Assembly (NCBI GenBank): GCA_963823495.1
Contig: CAWGLV010000001.1
Coordinates: 2,666,001 to 2,730,000 of the forward strand
Direction: 5' to 3'
DNA length: 64,000 nt
Origin: DATDAH01 sp963823495
GTDB lineage: Bacteria; Actinomycetota; Acidimicrobiia; Acidimicrobiales; DATDAH01
Position numbers and translations under genes: made by a program. Each line of letters starts with the position of its first letter. The first letter of the stretch is position 1. The notes beneath the pieces are model-generated. The model was not told the DNA's origin. It searched no databases and worked only from the letters and a program-made list of their open reading frames with translations. This document shows, one piece after another, positions 1 to 8,621 of the stretch.

Positions 1-154
1 CGTCCTCGATCAGTGAGCCCTCGTCGAGCAGGAGGTCCAGCCGGTCCCGCACGAAGAGCTTGTTCTGGCGCTCCAGCTTGTCGCCGACCCGCTCGAGGTT
101 GCCCGCGAGGGCCCGCTCCGCGGCTTCGGCCAGCCGCTCCCGGTCGTGGCCCAC
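1..154 (-). CDS. Acyl-CoA carboxylase, carboxyltransferase (beta) subunit, N-terminus only
   Basis: The minus strand encodes about 51 residues from a GTG at 154 and runs off the window edge. They include KLFVRDRLDLLLDEGS, the typical N-terminal stretch of biotin-dependent acyl-CoA (acetyl/propionyl) carboxylase beta subunits, which move carboxyl from biotin to acyl-CoA. The start lies 3 nt after the TAG of the upstream phosphatase gene, so the two are probably co-transcribed. Which acyl-CoA is used cannot be judged from this fragment. The family call is from this motif and its position near the N-terminus. Confidence 0.8.
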   Translation of the reverse strand, partial: MGHDRERLAEAAERALAGNLERVGDKLERQNKLFVRDRLDLLLDEGSLIED

Positions 155-157
155 CGA

Positions 158-1234
158 CTACTCGCGGCGGATGGCCACGATCGCGACATCGTCGTTGATC
201 GGGCCGTTGGAGAAGTCCCGCGCCGTCTCGAGCAGCGATTTGCACAGCACGTCGGCCGCCACGCCGGGGTCCCGCCGCACCGCCGCGGCGATGCGCTCCT
301 CGCCGAAGAGGTCGTCGCCGTCCCGGGCCTCGGCCAGCCCATCGGTGTAGAGCAGGCACAGGTCATCGGTGTCGAGGCCGATCTCCCGGCTGAAGTACTC
401 GCTGCCCTCGGCCAGCATGAGCAACGGTCCCGTGGCCCGCAGCGGCTGCAGCTCCCGGTCGTGCCACAGGTAGGCGGCGGGATGGCCTGCCGACGTGTAG
501 CGCAGGGTCCCGGCCCGGGTGTCGAACACCACCACGACCAGAGAGATGAACTCCTCGTCCCGGCCGAGGGCGTACATCTGGTTGTTGAGCTCCTCCACCG
601 CCTGGGCCGGGTCCTTGAACTGACGCAGGAACACCCGCAGGAGGTACTTGGCCTGGAACGCCGTGATCGAGGCCTCGATGCCGTGGCCGGCCACGTCACC
701 GATCACCGCCGCGACCCGGGTGGGGGTCAGGCGGAAGAAGTCATAGAAGTCCCCGGCCATCATCCCTGAGCCGGGTTGGTAGACCCGACCCACCTCGAAA
801 CCGACGAGGTCCGGCAGCGACTCGGGGGCCAGCCGCTCGGCCCACATGCGGGGTGCCCGTTCCTCCTGGTCGAGGACCTCCACCGCCCGCCGCTCCATGC
901 CGATGCGGCTCTGGGCCAGACGGGCCTCGGCCACGAAGGGACGCCACATCGCCAGGGACACGATGGCGGGGAGCGAGAAGACCCCCAGCACGATGGCCGC
1001 GGAGGGTGGATCGCTGGCGGCGACGGCGCCGATGGCCACCGCGGCCACTGCGTAGAGGGCCGCCGCGTGCACGTCCTTGCGGTAGACGCCCCAGGCCAGC
1101 GAGATGGCGCCCTCGTCGGCATGGGCGCCGTCCAGGATGCGCCACACGCGGTGGCGGAACCGGGCCGACCGCCCCCAGGACAGGGCCGCGGCCAGACAGA
1201 GCACGGCCGTGGCCACCAGGACGGGGATCACCAT
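158..1234 (-). CDS. Membrane PP2C/SpoIIE-type serine phosphatase (RsbU-like)
   Basis: 358 aa. The first ~95 residues hold three hydrophobic segments (about 4-20, 54-72, 76-95), followed by a linker and a SpoIIE/PP2C phosphatase domain (about 145-355) with the metal-binding stretch MMAGDFYDFF and the GDVAGHG motif. Such enzymes dephosphorylate anti-sigma-factor antagonists in partner-switching pathways. Here the sensor would be the membrane part, since no PAS, GAF or HAMP domain is visible. A TACCAT hexamer lies 9 nt before the ATG. It sits between der and the carboxylase gene, and no sigma factor or antagonist gene is adjacent, so its target is unknown. Confidence 0.85.
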   Translation of the reverse strand: MVIPVLVATAVLCLAAALSWGRSARFRHRVWRILDGAHADEGAISLAWGVYRKDVHAAALYAVAAVAIGAVAASDPPSAAIVLGVFSLPAIVSLAMWRPFVAEARLAQSRIGMERRAVEVLDQEERAPRMWAERLAPESLPDLVGFEVGRVYQPGSGMMAGDFYDFFRLTPTRVAAVIGDVAGHGIEASITAFQAKYLLRVFLRQFKDPAQAVEELNNQMYALGRDEEFISLVVVVFDTRAGTLRYTSAGHPAAYLWHDRELQPLRATGPLLMLAEGSEYFSREIGLDTDDLCLLYTDGLAEARDGDDLFGEERIAAAVRRDPGVAADVLCKSLLETARDFSNGPINDDVAIVAIRRE

Positions 1235-1260
1235 GACGGTCCGATGGTAGTCCTCACCCC

Positions 1261-2568
1261 TCAGTCACGGCGGGTCCGTACCCGGAGCTTGAGTGGGGCA
1301 TCACCGAGATCGAAGGCCTCGCGGAGCTTGCGCTCCAGGTAGCGCAGGTAGGTCGGTGGCATCCGGCGGTTGGCGAAGAGGGTGAAGGTGGGTGGGTCGG
1401 TGGCCCCCTGGGTGGCGTAGAGGACCCGGGTGCCTCCTGGTGCGGGCTGATGGGCCTGGGCCTGGGCCAGCACGTCGTTGACCTTCGCGGTGGGGATGCG
1501 CCGGTGGTAGGTGTCGGCGGTGTCCAGGAGGGCGTCGAGGATCTTGTGGGTGCCCTTGCCGGTCAGGGCGCTGATCTTCAGGACCTTGGCGTTGGGCAGG
1601 AAGTGCAGCCGGTCCACCACCTGCTCGGACACCCGCTCCCGCTGCTCGGCGTCGGCCACCTCCCACTTGTTGAGCAGCACCACGACCGGCGAGCCCGAGA
1701 CCGCGGCCCGCTCCGCGAGGCGCTGGTCCTGGTGGGTCACCCCGACGAGCGCGTCGATGACCAGCAGCACGACGTCCGCACTGTCCACCGCCCGCAGGGC
1801 CCGGACCACCGAGTAGTACTCGGTGGACTCGTCGATCTTGCCCCGTCGTCGCATGCCGGCGGTGTCCAGGATGCGCACCGGGCCGGCCGCGGTCGGGATG
1901 ATGGTGTCGACGGTGTCCCGCGTGGTGCCCGCCGTGTCGTGCACGACGGACCGTTCGGCCCGGTCCAGCTTGTTGAAGAGCGTCGACTTGCCCACGTTCG
2001 GCCGCCCGACGATGGCCACCGCCAACACCTCGGTGCGGTCCTCGGTCTCGTCCTGGTCGATGCCTTCGCCCTCGGGCGGCAGGGCGTCGACCAGGACGTC
2101 CAGGAAGTCCCCGGTCCGGCGACCGTGCAGGGCGCTGATGGGGTACGGCTCACCCAGACCGAGGGACAGGAAGGCCCAGGCGTCGTTGTCGCGGTTGGTG
2201 TCGTCCACCTTGTTCACCACCACGAACACCGGGATGTCCCGACCCCGCAGCAGTGCGGCCACCCGCTCGTCCTCATCGGTGACCCCGACCGTGACGTCCA
2301 CGACCATGATCACCGCGTCGGCGTCCTCGATGGCCCGCACGCTCTGCCGGCTGACCTCGGCGTCGAGGCCGTCGTCGGTGGCGATGAACCCGCCGGTGTC
2401 CATGACCACGAAGCGTCGACCCGCCCACTCGGCGTCGACGGCCTTGCGGTCCCGGGTGACCCCGGGCCGCTCCTCCACGATGGCCTCCCGGCGCCCCACG
2501 ATGCGGTTCAGCAACGTCGACTTGCCCACATTGGGCCGGCCCACGACGGCGACCACCGGCGCGGCCAT
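1261..2568 (-). CDS. der: GTPase Der (EngA), 50S ribosome assembly
   Basis: 435 aa, usual length. It has two tandem GTPase domains, each with a GRPNVGKST P-loop (about residues 10-18 and 190-198), DTAG/DTGG switch II motifs and NKVD/NKWE base-recognition motifs, then a C-terminal KH-like domain ending in basic residues. Der is needed for late maturation of the 50S subunit. The ATG at 2568 overlaps the TGA of the upstream radical-SAM gene (TGATG). A GTG one codon earlier (2571) is an alternative start. The pairing of der with a DUF512 gene is seen in other bacteria. Confidence 0.97.
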   Translation of the reverse strand: MAAPVVAVVGRPNVGKSTLLNRIVGRREAIVEERPGVTRDRKAVDAEWAGRRFVVMDTGGFIATDDGLDAEVSRQSVRAIEDADAVIMVVDVTVGVTDEDERVAALLRGRDIPVFVVVNKVDDTNRDNDAWAFLSLGLGEPYPISALHGRRTGDFLDVLVDALPPEGEGIDQDETEDRTEVLAVAIVGRPNVGKSTLFNKLDRAERSVVHDTAGTTRDTVDTIIPTAAGPVRILDTAGMRRRGKIDESTEYYSVVRALRAVDSADVVLLVIDALVGVTHQDQRLAERAAVSGSPVVVLLNKWEVADAEQRERVSEQVVDRLHFLPNAKVLKISALTGKGTHKILDALLDTADTYHRRIPTAKVNDVLAQAQAHQPAPGGTRVLYATQGATDPPTFTLFANRRMPPTYLRYLERKLREAFDLGDAPLKLRVRTRRD

Positions 2569-3914
2569 CACGCTCCCTCGAGGGCCGAGCGCAGCGACAG
2601 GCCGTCGGTGGCCACCACCTCGACCGGCACCGGCAGGTCCTCAGGGGACGTTCCGTCCAGGAACCGACCGCCCGAGAGGCAGACGTCGGGGAGCAGGTAG
2701 CGATGGCCGGAGGGCTGGTCGGCCAGGACCCGCTGCAGGTCCTCGCCCACCAGCAGGCCGGTCACCCCGATGTTGCCGCCGAAGAACCGGTTCTCGACCG
2801 GCACGACCCGAACGGTCTCGCGATCGGCGAGCAGCGGGGCCAGGATCGCCGCGCCATAGGTGCCCGTGAGCACGGCGACGGGTGCGGAGCGCCGGGGCCG
2901 AAGGGTGATCTGGCCCCTCGGCGCGCGGTAGCCCGCAGCCGGAGCACCGTCGACCCAGGAGAAGAACCCGGCCCGGGGGCCGATCGGGGTGTCGACCTCG
3001 CCGGCGAACTCCCGCTCGAAGCTGCGGGCCATGCCGATGCCGTCCTCATGGAGGGCGAAGCCCTCGTAGCTCTCCCCTGCGGGGAAGGGTCGGTCGGCCA
3101 GCAGGTAGTACTCGTCCGCGGCGTACACGAGCCGCCGCCCGACGATCCCGCGGAAGTTCTCCTGCCAGGTCTCGACGGTGTCGATCGTCGCCCCGGCCTC
3201 GGTCACGGTGTGGGGACGGAGGCGCCCTTCTCGGCCGTGACGGCTGATGCCGAGCGGGACCACGGCGACGGTGGCCAGCTCCGGGAAGCGGTCGGCGATG
3301 CCGACCATCGTGTCCTCCAGGACCGCACCGTCGTTGATGCCGGGACAGACCACGACCTGGCCGTGGACCTGCACCCCGGCGTCGAGCAGGGCCCGCAGCC
3401 AGCGCAGGCTGGTCGCCCCCCGTCGGTTGCGGAGCAGGTCGGTCCGCACGTCGGGGTCGGTGGCGTGGATCGAGACATAGAGCGGCGAGAGCCCCTCGGT
3501 GATGACCCGCTCGAGATCCAACTCGGTGAAGCGGGTCAGGGTCGTGAAGTTCCCGTACAGGAACGACAGGCGGTAGTCGTCATCGCGCTGGTAGAGGCTG
3601 GAGCGCAGGCCGGGCGGAAGCTGGTGGATGAAGCAGAACTCACAGTGGTTGTCACAGGTGCGCACCGCGTCGAACACCGCGGACTCCACCTCGACCCCGA
3701 GGGGCTCGCCCGCCCCCTTCTGGACGCCGATCGTCACGTCCAGACCGCCGCGGGACACGTCGATCTCCAGATCGGGGTCGTCGACGAGGATCTGGTAGCG
3801 GATCACGTCCCGAGGTGCTTCGCCGTTCAGGGACCGCAGCTCGTCGCCGGGGCGCAGCCCGGCCCGGTCGGCCGGCGAGCCGGGCGCGACGGCGACGACG
3901 ACGGGAGCGGGCAC
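2568..3914 (-). CDS. DUF512 radical-SAM protein with N-terminal PDZ-like domain
   Basis: 448 aa from a GTG at 3914. Residues 1-60 resemble a PDZ domain (GSPADRAGLRPGDELRSLNG). A CX3CX2C cluster (Cys87, Cys91, Cys94; CDNHCEFC) marks a radical-SAM iron-sulfur site, and the C-terminal part is the DUF512 region. The reaction is unknown. The gene is translationally coupled to der, which suggests a link to ribosome or RNA metabolism, but that is inference. The frame stays open upstream across ispH on the other strand; I place the start at 3914 because it precedes the PDZ domain directly and leaves a 42-bp divergent gap to ispH. Confidence 0.88.
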   Translation of the reverse strand: MPAPVVVAVAPGSPADRAGLRPGDELRSLNGEAPRDVIRYQILVDDPDLEIDVSRGGLDVTIGVQKGAGEPLGVEVESAVFDAVRTCDNHCEFCFIHQLPPGLRSSLYQRDDDYRLSFLYGNFTTLTRFTELDLERVITEGLSPLYVSIHATDPDVRTDLLRNRRGATSLRWLRALLDAGVQVHGQVVVCPGINDGAVLEDTMVGIADRFPELATVAVVPLGISRHGREGRLRPHTVTEAGATIDTVETWQENFRGIVGRRLVYAADEYYLLADRPFPAGESYEGFALHEDGIGMARSFEREFAGEVDTPIGPRAGFFSWVDGAPAAGYRAPRGQITLRPRRSAPVAVLTGTYGAAILAPLLADRETVRVVPVENRFFGGNIGVTGLLVGEDLQRVLADQPSGHRYLLPDVCLSGGRFLDGTSPEDLPVPVEVVATDGLSLRSALEGA

Positions 3915-3944
3915 CGGTCGAGGATACGGACGGGACCCGGTCGA

Positions 3945-3950
3945 TACCCT
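3945..3950 (+). promoter_or_regulatory. -10-like hexamer TACCCT, probable leaderless start of ispH
   Basis: TACCCT followed by 6 nt and then the ATG at 3957. The spacing would put the transcription start at or next to the start codon. It is one of several such arrangements in this window. Confidence 0.45.
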
Positions 3951-3956
3951 CGGGCC

Positions 3957-5003
3957 ATGGCCGTGGACCAGGTCCTGCTGTGTGCCCCACGGGGGTTCTG
4001 CGCGGGGGTGGAGATGGCCATCAAGGCCTTGGCCTGGATGGTGCGGACCTTCGAGCCGCCCGTCTACTGCTACCACGAGATCGTGCACAACCAGCGGGTC
4101 GTGGACCGCTTCCGGGATCTGGGTGTGGTCTTCGTGGACGATCTGGCCGAGGTGCCCGAAGGCTCGCCGATCATGCTCTCGGCCCACGGGTCCGCCCCCG
4201 AGGTCGTCGAGACCGCCCGGCGCCGAGGGGGGTACGTGGTCGACGCCGTCTGTCCCCTGGTGACCAAGGTCCACCACGAGGTCCGGGTGCGGGCGGGCAA
4301 GGGGTACCGCATCGTCTACGTCGGCCACGAGGGCCACGAGGAGGCCGTGGGCACCATGGCCGTCGCCCCCGAGGCCATCGACCGGGTCGAGCGGCCCGAG
4401 GAGGTCGGGGCGCTGGCCGACAGCGGTCAGCCGGTGGCCCTCCTGGCCCAGACCACGCTCTCCCACCGCGACTGGGCCGGCGTGCTCGACGCGGCCAAGG
4501 ATCGCTGGCCCGACCTCTGGCAGCCGGGACGCAGCGACCTCTGCTTCGCCACGACCAACCGCCAGTCCGGCCTGCTCAAGATCGCCGACCGCTGTGACGC
4601 CATCGTGGTCATCGGCTCGGCCAACTCCTCCAACACCCGGGCCCTCGAACAACTGGCCCGTGACGCCGGGTGCCCGCGGGTCTTCCGGGTCAACGACGCC
4701 GAGGAGCTGCCCGATCCCGAGTCCCCGGATGCCCTGGCCGGCACCGTCGGGGTGACCGCCGGGGCCTCGGCCCCCGAGGACCTCGTCGATGCGGTCATCG
4801 CCCGCCTGGCACCGCTGGCGGGCACCGAGGAGGTCTGGTTCACCGACGAGGACGAGTACTTCCCGCCGCCCCGCAACCTCCGTGACCTCCTCGCCGCCGT
4901 CGACGAGGCCGCCACGGTGAGCCTGGGCGGTTCCCTGGCCGCCCGACCCGCGGCCGACGACCGCAGCATCGACGCCGCCGACGTGCTGGCCGCCCCGGGC
5001 TGA
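3957..5003 (+). CDS. ispH: 4-hydroxy-3-methylbut-2-enyl diphosphate reductase
   Basis: 348 aa. This is the last enzyme of the MEP isoprenoid pathway, reducing HMBPP to IPP and DMAPP at a [4Fe-4S] cluster. The three cluster cysteines are visible: Cys15 (RGFCAG), Cys99 (AVCPLVTK) and Cys196 (CFATTNRQ), together with the conserved His in EIVHN and SAHG and the TTNRQ motif. Length about 30 residues longer than E. coli IspH, through the C-terminal tail. It is divergent from the DUF512 gene and 13 nt ahead of an HD-domain gene, which may be co-transcribed. Confidence 0.97.
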   Translation: MAVDQVLLCAPRGFCAGVEMAIKALAWMVRTFEPPVYCYHEIVHNQRVVDRFRDLGVVFVDDLAEVPEGSPIMLSAHGSAPEVVETARRRGGYVVDAVCPLVTKVHHEVRVRAGKGYRIVYVGHEGHEEAVGTMAVAPEAIDRVERPEEVGALADSGQPVALLAQTTLSHRDWAGVLDAAKDRWPDLWQPGRSDLCFATTNRQSGLLKIADRCDAIVVIGSANSSNTRALEQLARDAGCPRVFRVNDAEELPDPESPDALAGTVGVTAGASAPEDLVDAVIARLAPLAGTEEVWFTDEDEYFPPPRNLRDLLAAVDEAATVSLGGSLAARPAADDRSIDAADVLAAPG

Positions 5004-5009
5004 CAGACT
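5004..5009 (+). promoter_or_regulatory. -10-like hexamer CAGACT before HD gene
   Basis: CAGACT (CANNNT variant) lies 7 nt before the ATG at 5017, immediately after the ispH stop. There is no purine-rich ribosome site between them, so a separate leaderless transcript is possible. Confidence 0.3.
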
Positions 5010-5016
5010 CTCCCCC

Positions 5017-5577
5017 ATGACGACGGAGACGTTCACCCGCATGGACGAGTCCACGGCCGAGCAGTGGGCCGAGATCGGCCGGCAGACCTTCGAGCACCGG
5101 GACCGGGTCGCGGACTCGGTCCTGGCCATGCTCCGCTCCCTGGAGACCATCACCGACGGCTTCGCGGTGGATCAGCTCGAGCACTCGGTGCAGACCGCCA
5201 CGCGGGCGGAACGGGCCGGGGCCGACGCCGAGGTCGTGGTGGCTGCCCTGTGCCACGACATCGGCAAGGCGGTCAGCGTCGCCAACCACCCGGCGATCGC
5301 CGCGGCCATCCTCAAGCCCTACGTGCGCCCCGAAGTCCACGACATGATCCGGGTCCACCAGGACTTCCAGGGCCGCCACTACTACGCCCACTTCGGCGGG
5401 GACCCCGATGCCCGCGAGCAGCATCGGGCCGACCTGGACCCCGAGGTCTTCGCCCTGGCCGAGCACTTCGCCGACGACTGGGACCAGGTCGCCTTCGACC
5501 CGGACTACGACAGCGAGCCCCTCGAGCACTTCGAGCCGATGCTCCGGGAGGTCTTCGCCCAGGCGAAGATGCTCTGA
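5017..5577 (+). CDS. HD-domain metal-dependent phosphohydrolase or oxygenase-like protein
   Basis: 186 aa. A single compact HD domain fills the protein: Gln54-Leu-Glu-His56, His80-Asp81, His91, His108 and His114, all potential metal ligands. The arrangement QLEH...GAD.E.V.AALCHD resembles small HD proteins of the PhnZ type (diiron organophosphonate oxygenases), but the position after HD is IGK, where PhnZ has a histidine ligand, so a classical phosphohydrolase is equally possible. No phosphonate genes are nearby. It follows ispH by 13 nt and converges with the PGPGW gene. Substrate unknown. Confidence 0.75.
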   Translation: MTTETFTRMDESTAEQWAEIGRQTFEHRDRVADSVLAMLRSLETITDGFAVDQLEHSVQTATRAERAGADAEVVVAALCHDIGKAVSVANHPAIAAAILKPYVRPEVHDMIRVHQDFQGRHYYAHFGGDPDAREQHRADLDPEVFALAEHFADDWDQVAFDPDYDSEPLEHFEPMLREVFAQAKML

Positions 5578-5605
5578 GCCCACCCCAACTCGCACCGGCG
5601 CTACC

Positions 5606-6004
5606 TCATCGGAGGAGGTACCACCACGCCGAGGTGGCGAGGGCCACCACCGCGAAGAGCACCGACAACACGATCACCGGGGTCGACACGCTGCCGTCCT
5701 CATCGGCCGGCAGGCGACGGCGGACCCGCTCCAGGGCCCGTTCGGCCCAGGCCACGTCCTTGGCCAGGATCGCGAGGCCGGCGGCGATGGTCAACCAGCC
5801 GGGGCCGGGCAGGGCGAGCATGCCGACGCCGGCGACCAGCAGCAGGGACCCCAACGTCATGCGCGCCAACCGCACGTGGATGGCCGCTCGGGCTTCCTCG
5901 ACGGTGTCCTCACGGCGGCCGGTCTCGAACTCGGCCTCGATGGCGGCCTCGCGGAGGGCATCCCAACGCGGGTGCTCGTGGACCGGCTCCCTCGACTCCG
6001 CCAT
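5606..6004 (-). CDS. PGPGW-motif transmembrane protein (TIGR02611-like)
   Basis: 132 aa. A charged N-terminal region precedes a hydrophobic hairpin carrying LALPGPGW (PGPGW at residues 66-70), followed near the C-terminus by a further membrane helix (about 108-128). Proteins with this motif form a small actinobacterial membrane family with no assigned function. It is the last gene of the scpA-to-plsC run. TAACCT, which includes the plsC stop codon, lies 6 nt before the ATG, so it may also have its own leaderless transcript. Confidence 0.85.
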   Translation of the reverse strand: MAESREPVHEHPRWDALREAAIEAEFETGRREDTVEEARAAIHVRLARMTLGSLLLVAGVGMLALPGPGWLTIAAGLAILAKDVAWAERALERVRRRLPADEDGSVSTPVIVLSVLFAVVALATSAWWYLLR

Positions 6005-6010
6005 CCCCGC

Positions 6011-6016
6011 AGGTTA
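6011..6016 (-). promoter_or_regulatory. -10-like hexamer TAACCT before PGPGW gene
   Basis: TAACCT lies 6 nt before ATG 6004. It includes the plsC TAA stop, so it may be a coincidence, but it fits the leaderless spacing. Confidence 0.3.
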
Positions 6017-6718
6017 GGAGTCGCGGACTCCGGCGCGTCGTTGGGCGTCATCGAACAGCTCCTGGAGCCGCGCGCGCAGGTCCTCGGTCAGGGTCCGCAC
6101 ACCGCTGCGGGACACCCGACCGCTGTCCCTCAGGGGCGCAGGGGTCAGGGCCGGCCCGACCACCAGGGCCATCTTGGCGGGACGGAGGTACCTGGCCCCG
6201 GTCGGCATCGCCCGCTCGGAACCACCGATGCCCACCGGAAGCACCGGGACCTGGCCCCGGCTGGCCACGTAGGCCACCCCGTCACGCATGTGGTCGGGCT
6301 GGATGGTCGGACCCGTCCGCCGGGTGCCCTCCGGGAACATGACCACCGCCTCGCCCTCCGCCACCAGCTCCAGGGTCTGGTTGAGGGCCTCGCGGTCAGC
6401 GCCGTCCCGGTTGACCGGAAAACCCCCCAGGGAGGAGAAGAACCAGTCGGAGGCCCGGTGCTTCCACAGGGAGTCCTTGCCCATGTACCGCAACCGGCGG
6501 CGGGTGATCAGGCAGACCACGAAGATGTCCAGGTTGGACCGGTGGGCGCCCGGCGCCAGCACGAAGGCACCCGAGGACGGCACGTGCTCCCGCCCGTGGA
6601 CCTCGACCCGGAACAGCACCTTGCCCGCCAGCCAGATGAGGCTCCACACGAACCGGTAGAAGAGGCGCGACGAACGCGTGGGGTCCGCGCTGGGATAGCG
6701 GCTCTCGATCTTGGTCAT
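6014..6718 (-). CDS. plsC: 1-acyl-sn-glycerol-3-phosphate acyltransferase (PlsC family)
   Basis: 234 aa. The acyltransferase motif HX4D is present (His59-RSNL-Asp64) and the substrate motif FPEGTRR lies about residue 128. The enzyme makes phosphatidic acid from lysophosphatidate at the membrane. The ATG overlaps the cmk stop (ATGA at 6715-6718), a cmk-plsC coupling found in many Gram-positives. There is one hydrophobic segment near residues 22-38. Another acyl acceptor cannot be excluded, as the family is broad. Confidence 0.88.
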   Translation of the reverse strand: MTKIESRYPSADPTRSSRLFYRFVWSLIWLAGKVLFRVEVHGREHVPSSGAFVLAPGAHRSNLDIFVVCLITRRRLRYMGKDSLWKHRASDWFFSSLGGFPVNRDGADREALNQTLELVAEGEAVVMFPEGTRRTGPTIQPDHMRDGVAYVASRGQVPVLPVGIGGSERAMPTGARYLRPAKMALVVGPALTPAPLRDSGRVSRSGVRTLTEDLRARLQELFDDAQRRAGVRDS

Positions 6719-7362
6719 CCGGCCGTCGCCTCCTCCAGGGCGGCGACGAGCGACTCCACGACCTCCTCGATGCTCATCCCGCTGGTGTCCAGCACCAGCG
6801 CGTCGTCGGCCTGGGCCAGCGGGCTGTCGTCGCGGCCCTCGTCGAGGGTGTCACGGCGGGCCAGGTCCGCGGCGACCGTCTCGTAATCGAGATCGGTCAC
6901 CTCCTGGGAGCGACGCTCGGCCCGGACCTCGGCCCGCGCGGTGAGGAACACCTTCAGATCGGCGTCGGGGAAGACCACGGTGCCGATGTCCCGACCCTCC
7001 ACGACCGCCCCCGAGCGGCCCACGGCCCACTCCCGCTGGCGGCTGCGCAACTCGGCCCTCACCGCAGGGTTCGCCGCCACGAGGCTGACCGCCCGGGTCA
7101 CCTCGGGCCCGCGGATCTCGATGGTGGCGTCGACCCCGTCGACGGTGACCCCGTGCTGACCCACCTCCAGCTCCAGGCCGTCCAACAGGTGGGCGACGGG
7201 CTCGTGGTCGGAGGGGTCGATGCCCTGCCTCAGCGCGGCGAAGGCCACCGCCCGGTACATCGCCCCGGTGTCGAGGTACTCCAGCTCCAGTCGTTCGGCC
7301 AGGTGACGGGCCACGGTGGACTTCCCCGACCCTCCCGGGCCGTCGATGGCGATCACGGTCAT
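6715..7362 (-). CDS. cmk: Cytidylate kinase
   Basis: 215 aa. It phosphorylates CMP and dCMP. The N-terminus MTVIAIDGPGGSGKST carries the P-loop (residues 8-15), and later motifs include EYLDTGAMYRA and EGRDIGTVVFPDA, both diagnostic of bacterial CMP kinase. I start at the ATG at 7362, which overlaps the aroA stop codon (ATGA); a longer open frame to 7422 lies inside aroA and has no family similarity. Confidence 0.96.
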   Translation of the reverse strand: MTVIAIDGPGGSGKSTVARHLAERLELEYLDTGAMYRAVAFAALRQGIDPSDHEPVAHLLDGLELEVGQHGVTVDGVDATIEIRGPEVTRAVSLVAANPAVRAELRSRQREWAVGRSGAVVEGRDIGTVVFPDADLKVFLTARAEVRAERRSQEVTDLDYETVAADLARRDTLDEGRDDSPLAQADDALVLDTSGMSIEEVVESLVAALEEATAG

Positions 7363-8621
7363 GTCAGGCACTCCTCCAGATCCTGTTCGAAGCGTGGGTA
7401 GCTGGTGGCCACGGCCTCCCAACCCTCGATGGTCACCGATCCGCCGACCGAGGCCAGCCCGGCCACCGCGGCGGCCATCGCGATGCGATGGTCCCCATGG
7501 GAGTCCACCACACCGCCGCGCAGCACCCCACCCTCGACCACCAGCGCGTCGCCGTCGACCTCGGCCGCCCCGCCCAACGCCCGCAGGCCGCCCGAGACCG
7601 TGGCCAGGCGGTCGGACTCCTTGACCCGGAGCTCACCGACGTCGACGAAGCGGGTGACTCCCTCGGCTGCGGCCGCCGCCACCGCCAGGGCGGGGACCTC
7701 GTCGAGCCCCACGATCTCGGCGCCCGTCACGGTCGTACCCCGCAGCGAGCCGGCCCGGGCCCGGACCGAGCCGGTACCCGTGGCCCGGTCGTGGCCGATC
7801 TCGAGATCGGCCCCCATCCGCAGGAGCACGTCCAGGTAACCGGACCGGGCGGGACCCAGGTAGAGGTCCTCCACGACCAGGTCGCTGCCGGGGACCAAGC
7901 AGGCCGCCACCACCCAGAAGGCTGCTTGGGACGGGTCACCGGGGACCTCGAAGGCGAAGGGCTCCGGTCGGGACCGACGCACCCGCACCCGGCCCTCGGC
8001 GACCTCGACGTCGGCCCCGAAGCGGGCCAGGAGCTCCTCGGTGTGGGCCCGGGTGGGTAGGTCCTCTTCGACCACCGTGTCGCCCTCGGCCCCGAGCCCC
8101 GCCAGGAGCACGGCGCTCTTGACCTGGGCGCTGGGCACGGGCGGGCGGTAGGTGATGCCGTGGAGATGGCCGCCCCGCACCGACAGGGGCGGAAGCCGCC
8201 CGCCGTCCCGGCCCTCGATGCTCGCCCCCATCAGCCGCAGCGGCACCGCCACCCGGTCCATCGGGCGCCCGGCGATCGACTCGTCCCCGGCCAGCACCGT
8301 GAGGAACGGGAAGGCCGCGCACAGGCCGGCCAGGAGTCGGATGGTGGTGCCGGAGTTGCCGACATCGATCACCGAAGGGGGCTCGCGCAGATCGCCACCG
8401 TCGACCATGACCCGGTCACCGCCGTCCGTCGTGGCGGCCCCCAGGGCCTGTATGGCCCGACGCGTGCCGGCCACATCCGCGCCGTCCGACAGCCCCCCGA
8501 TGCTCGACCGCCCGCCGGCCAGCGCCGCGAGCAGCAGGGCCCGGTGGGAGATGGACTTGTCGCCCGGCATCACCAGTCGACCGCGCAGAGGCCCCGAGGG
8601 CCCGACGGTGAGCCGGGTCAC
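7359..8621 (-). CDS. aroA: 3-phosphoshikimate 1-carboxyvinyltransferase (EPSP synthase)
   Basis: 420 aa, normal length. This shikimate-pathway step joins PEP to shikimate-3-phosphate. Visible motifs: PGDKSISHRAL near residue 20, GNSGTTIRLL near 87, KESDRL and HGDHRIAMA towards the C-terminus. The GTG start at 8621 shares one base with the tyrA TAG stop. It sits in a co-transcribed aromatic set (aroH, tyrA, aroA) followed by cmk. Confidence 0.96.
   Translation of the reverse strand: MTRLTVGPSGPLRGRLVMPGDKSISHRALLLAALAGGRSSIGGLSDGADVAGTRRAIQALGAATTDGGDRVMVDGGDLREPPSVIDVGNSGTTIRLLAGLCAAFPFLTVLAGDESIAGRPMDRVAVPLRLMGASIEGRDGGRLPPLSVRGGHLHGITYRPPVPSAQVKSAVLLAGLGAEGDTVVEEDLPTRAHTEELLARFGADVEVAEGRVRVRRSRPEPFAFEVPGDPSQAAFWVVAACLVPGSDLVVEDLYLGPARSGYLDVLLRMGADLEIGHDRATGTGSVRARAGSLRGTTVTGAEIVGLDEVPALAVAAAAAEGVTRFVDVGELRVKESDRLATVSGGLRALGGAAEVDGDALVVEGGVLRGGVVDSHGDHRIAMAAAVAGLASVGGSVTIEGWEAVATSYPRFEQDLEECLT

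Noticed and set aside
3915..5153. Long upstream extension of the DUF512 open frame opposite ispH
   Set aside because: It is antisense to ispH, low in family features, and caused by high GC; the PDZ domain starts at 3914.
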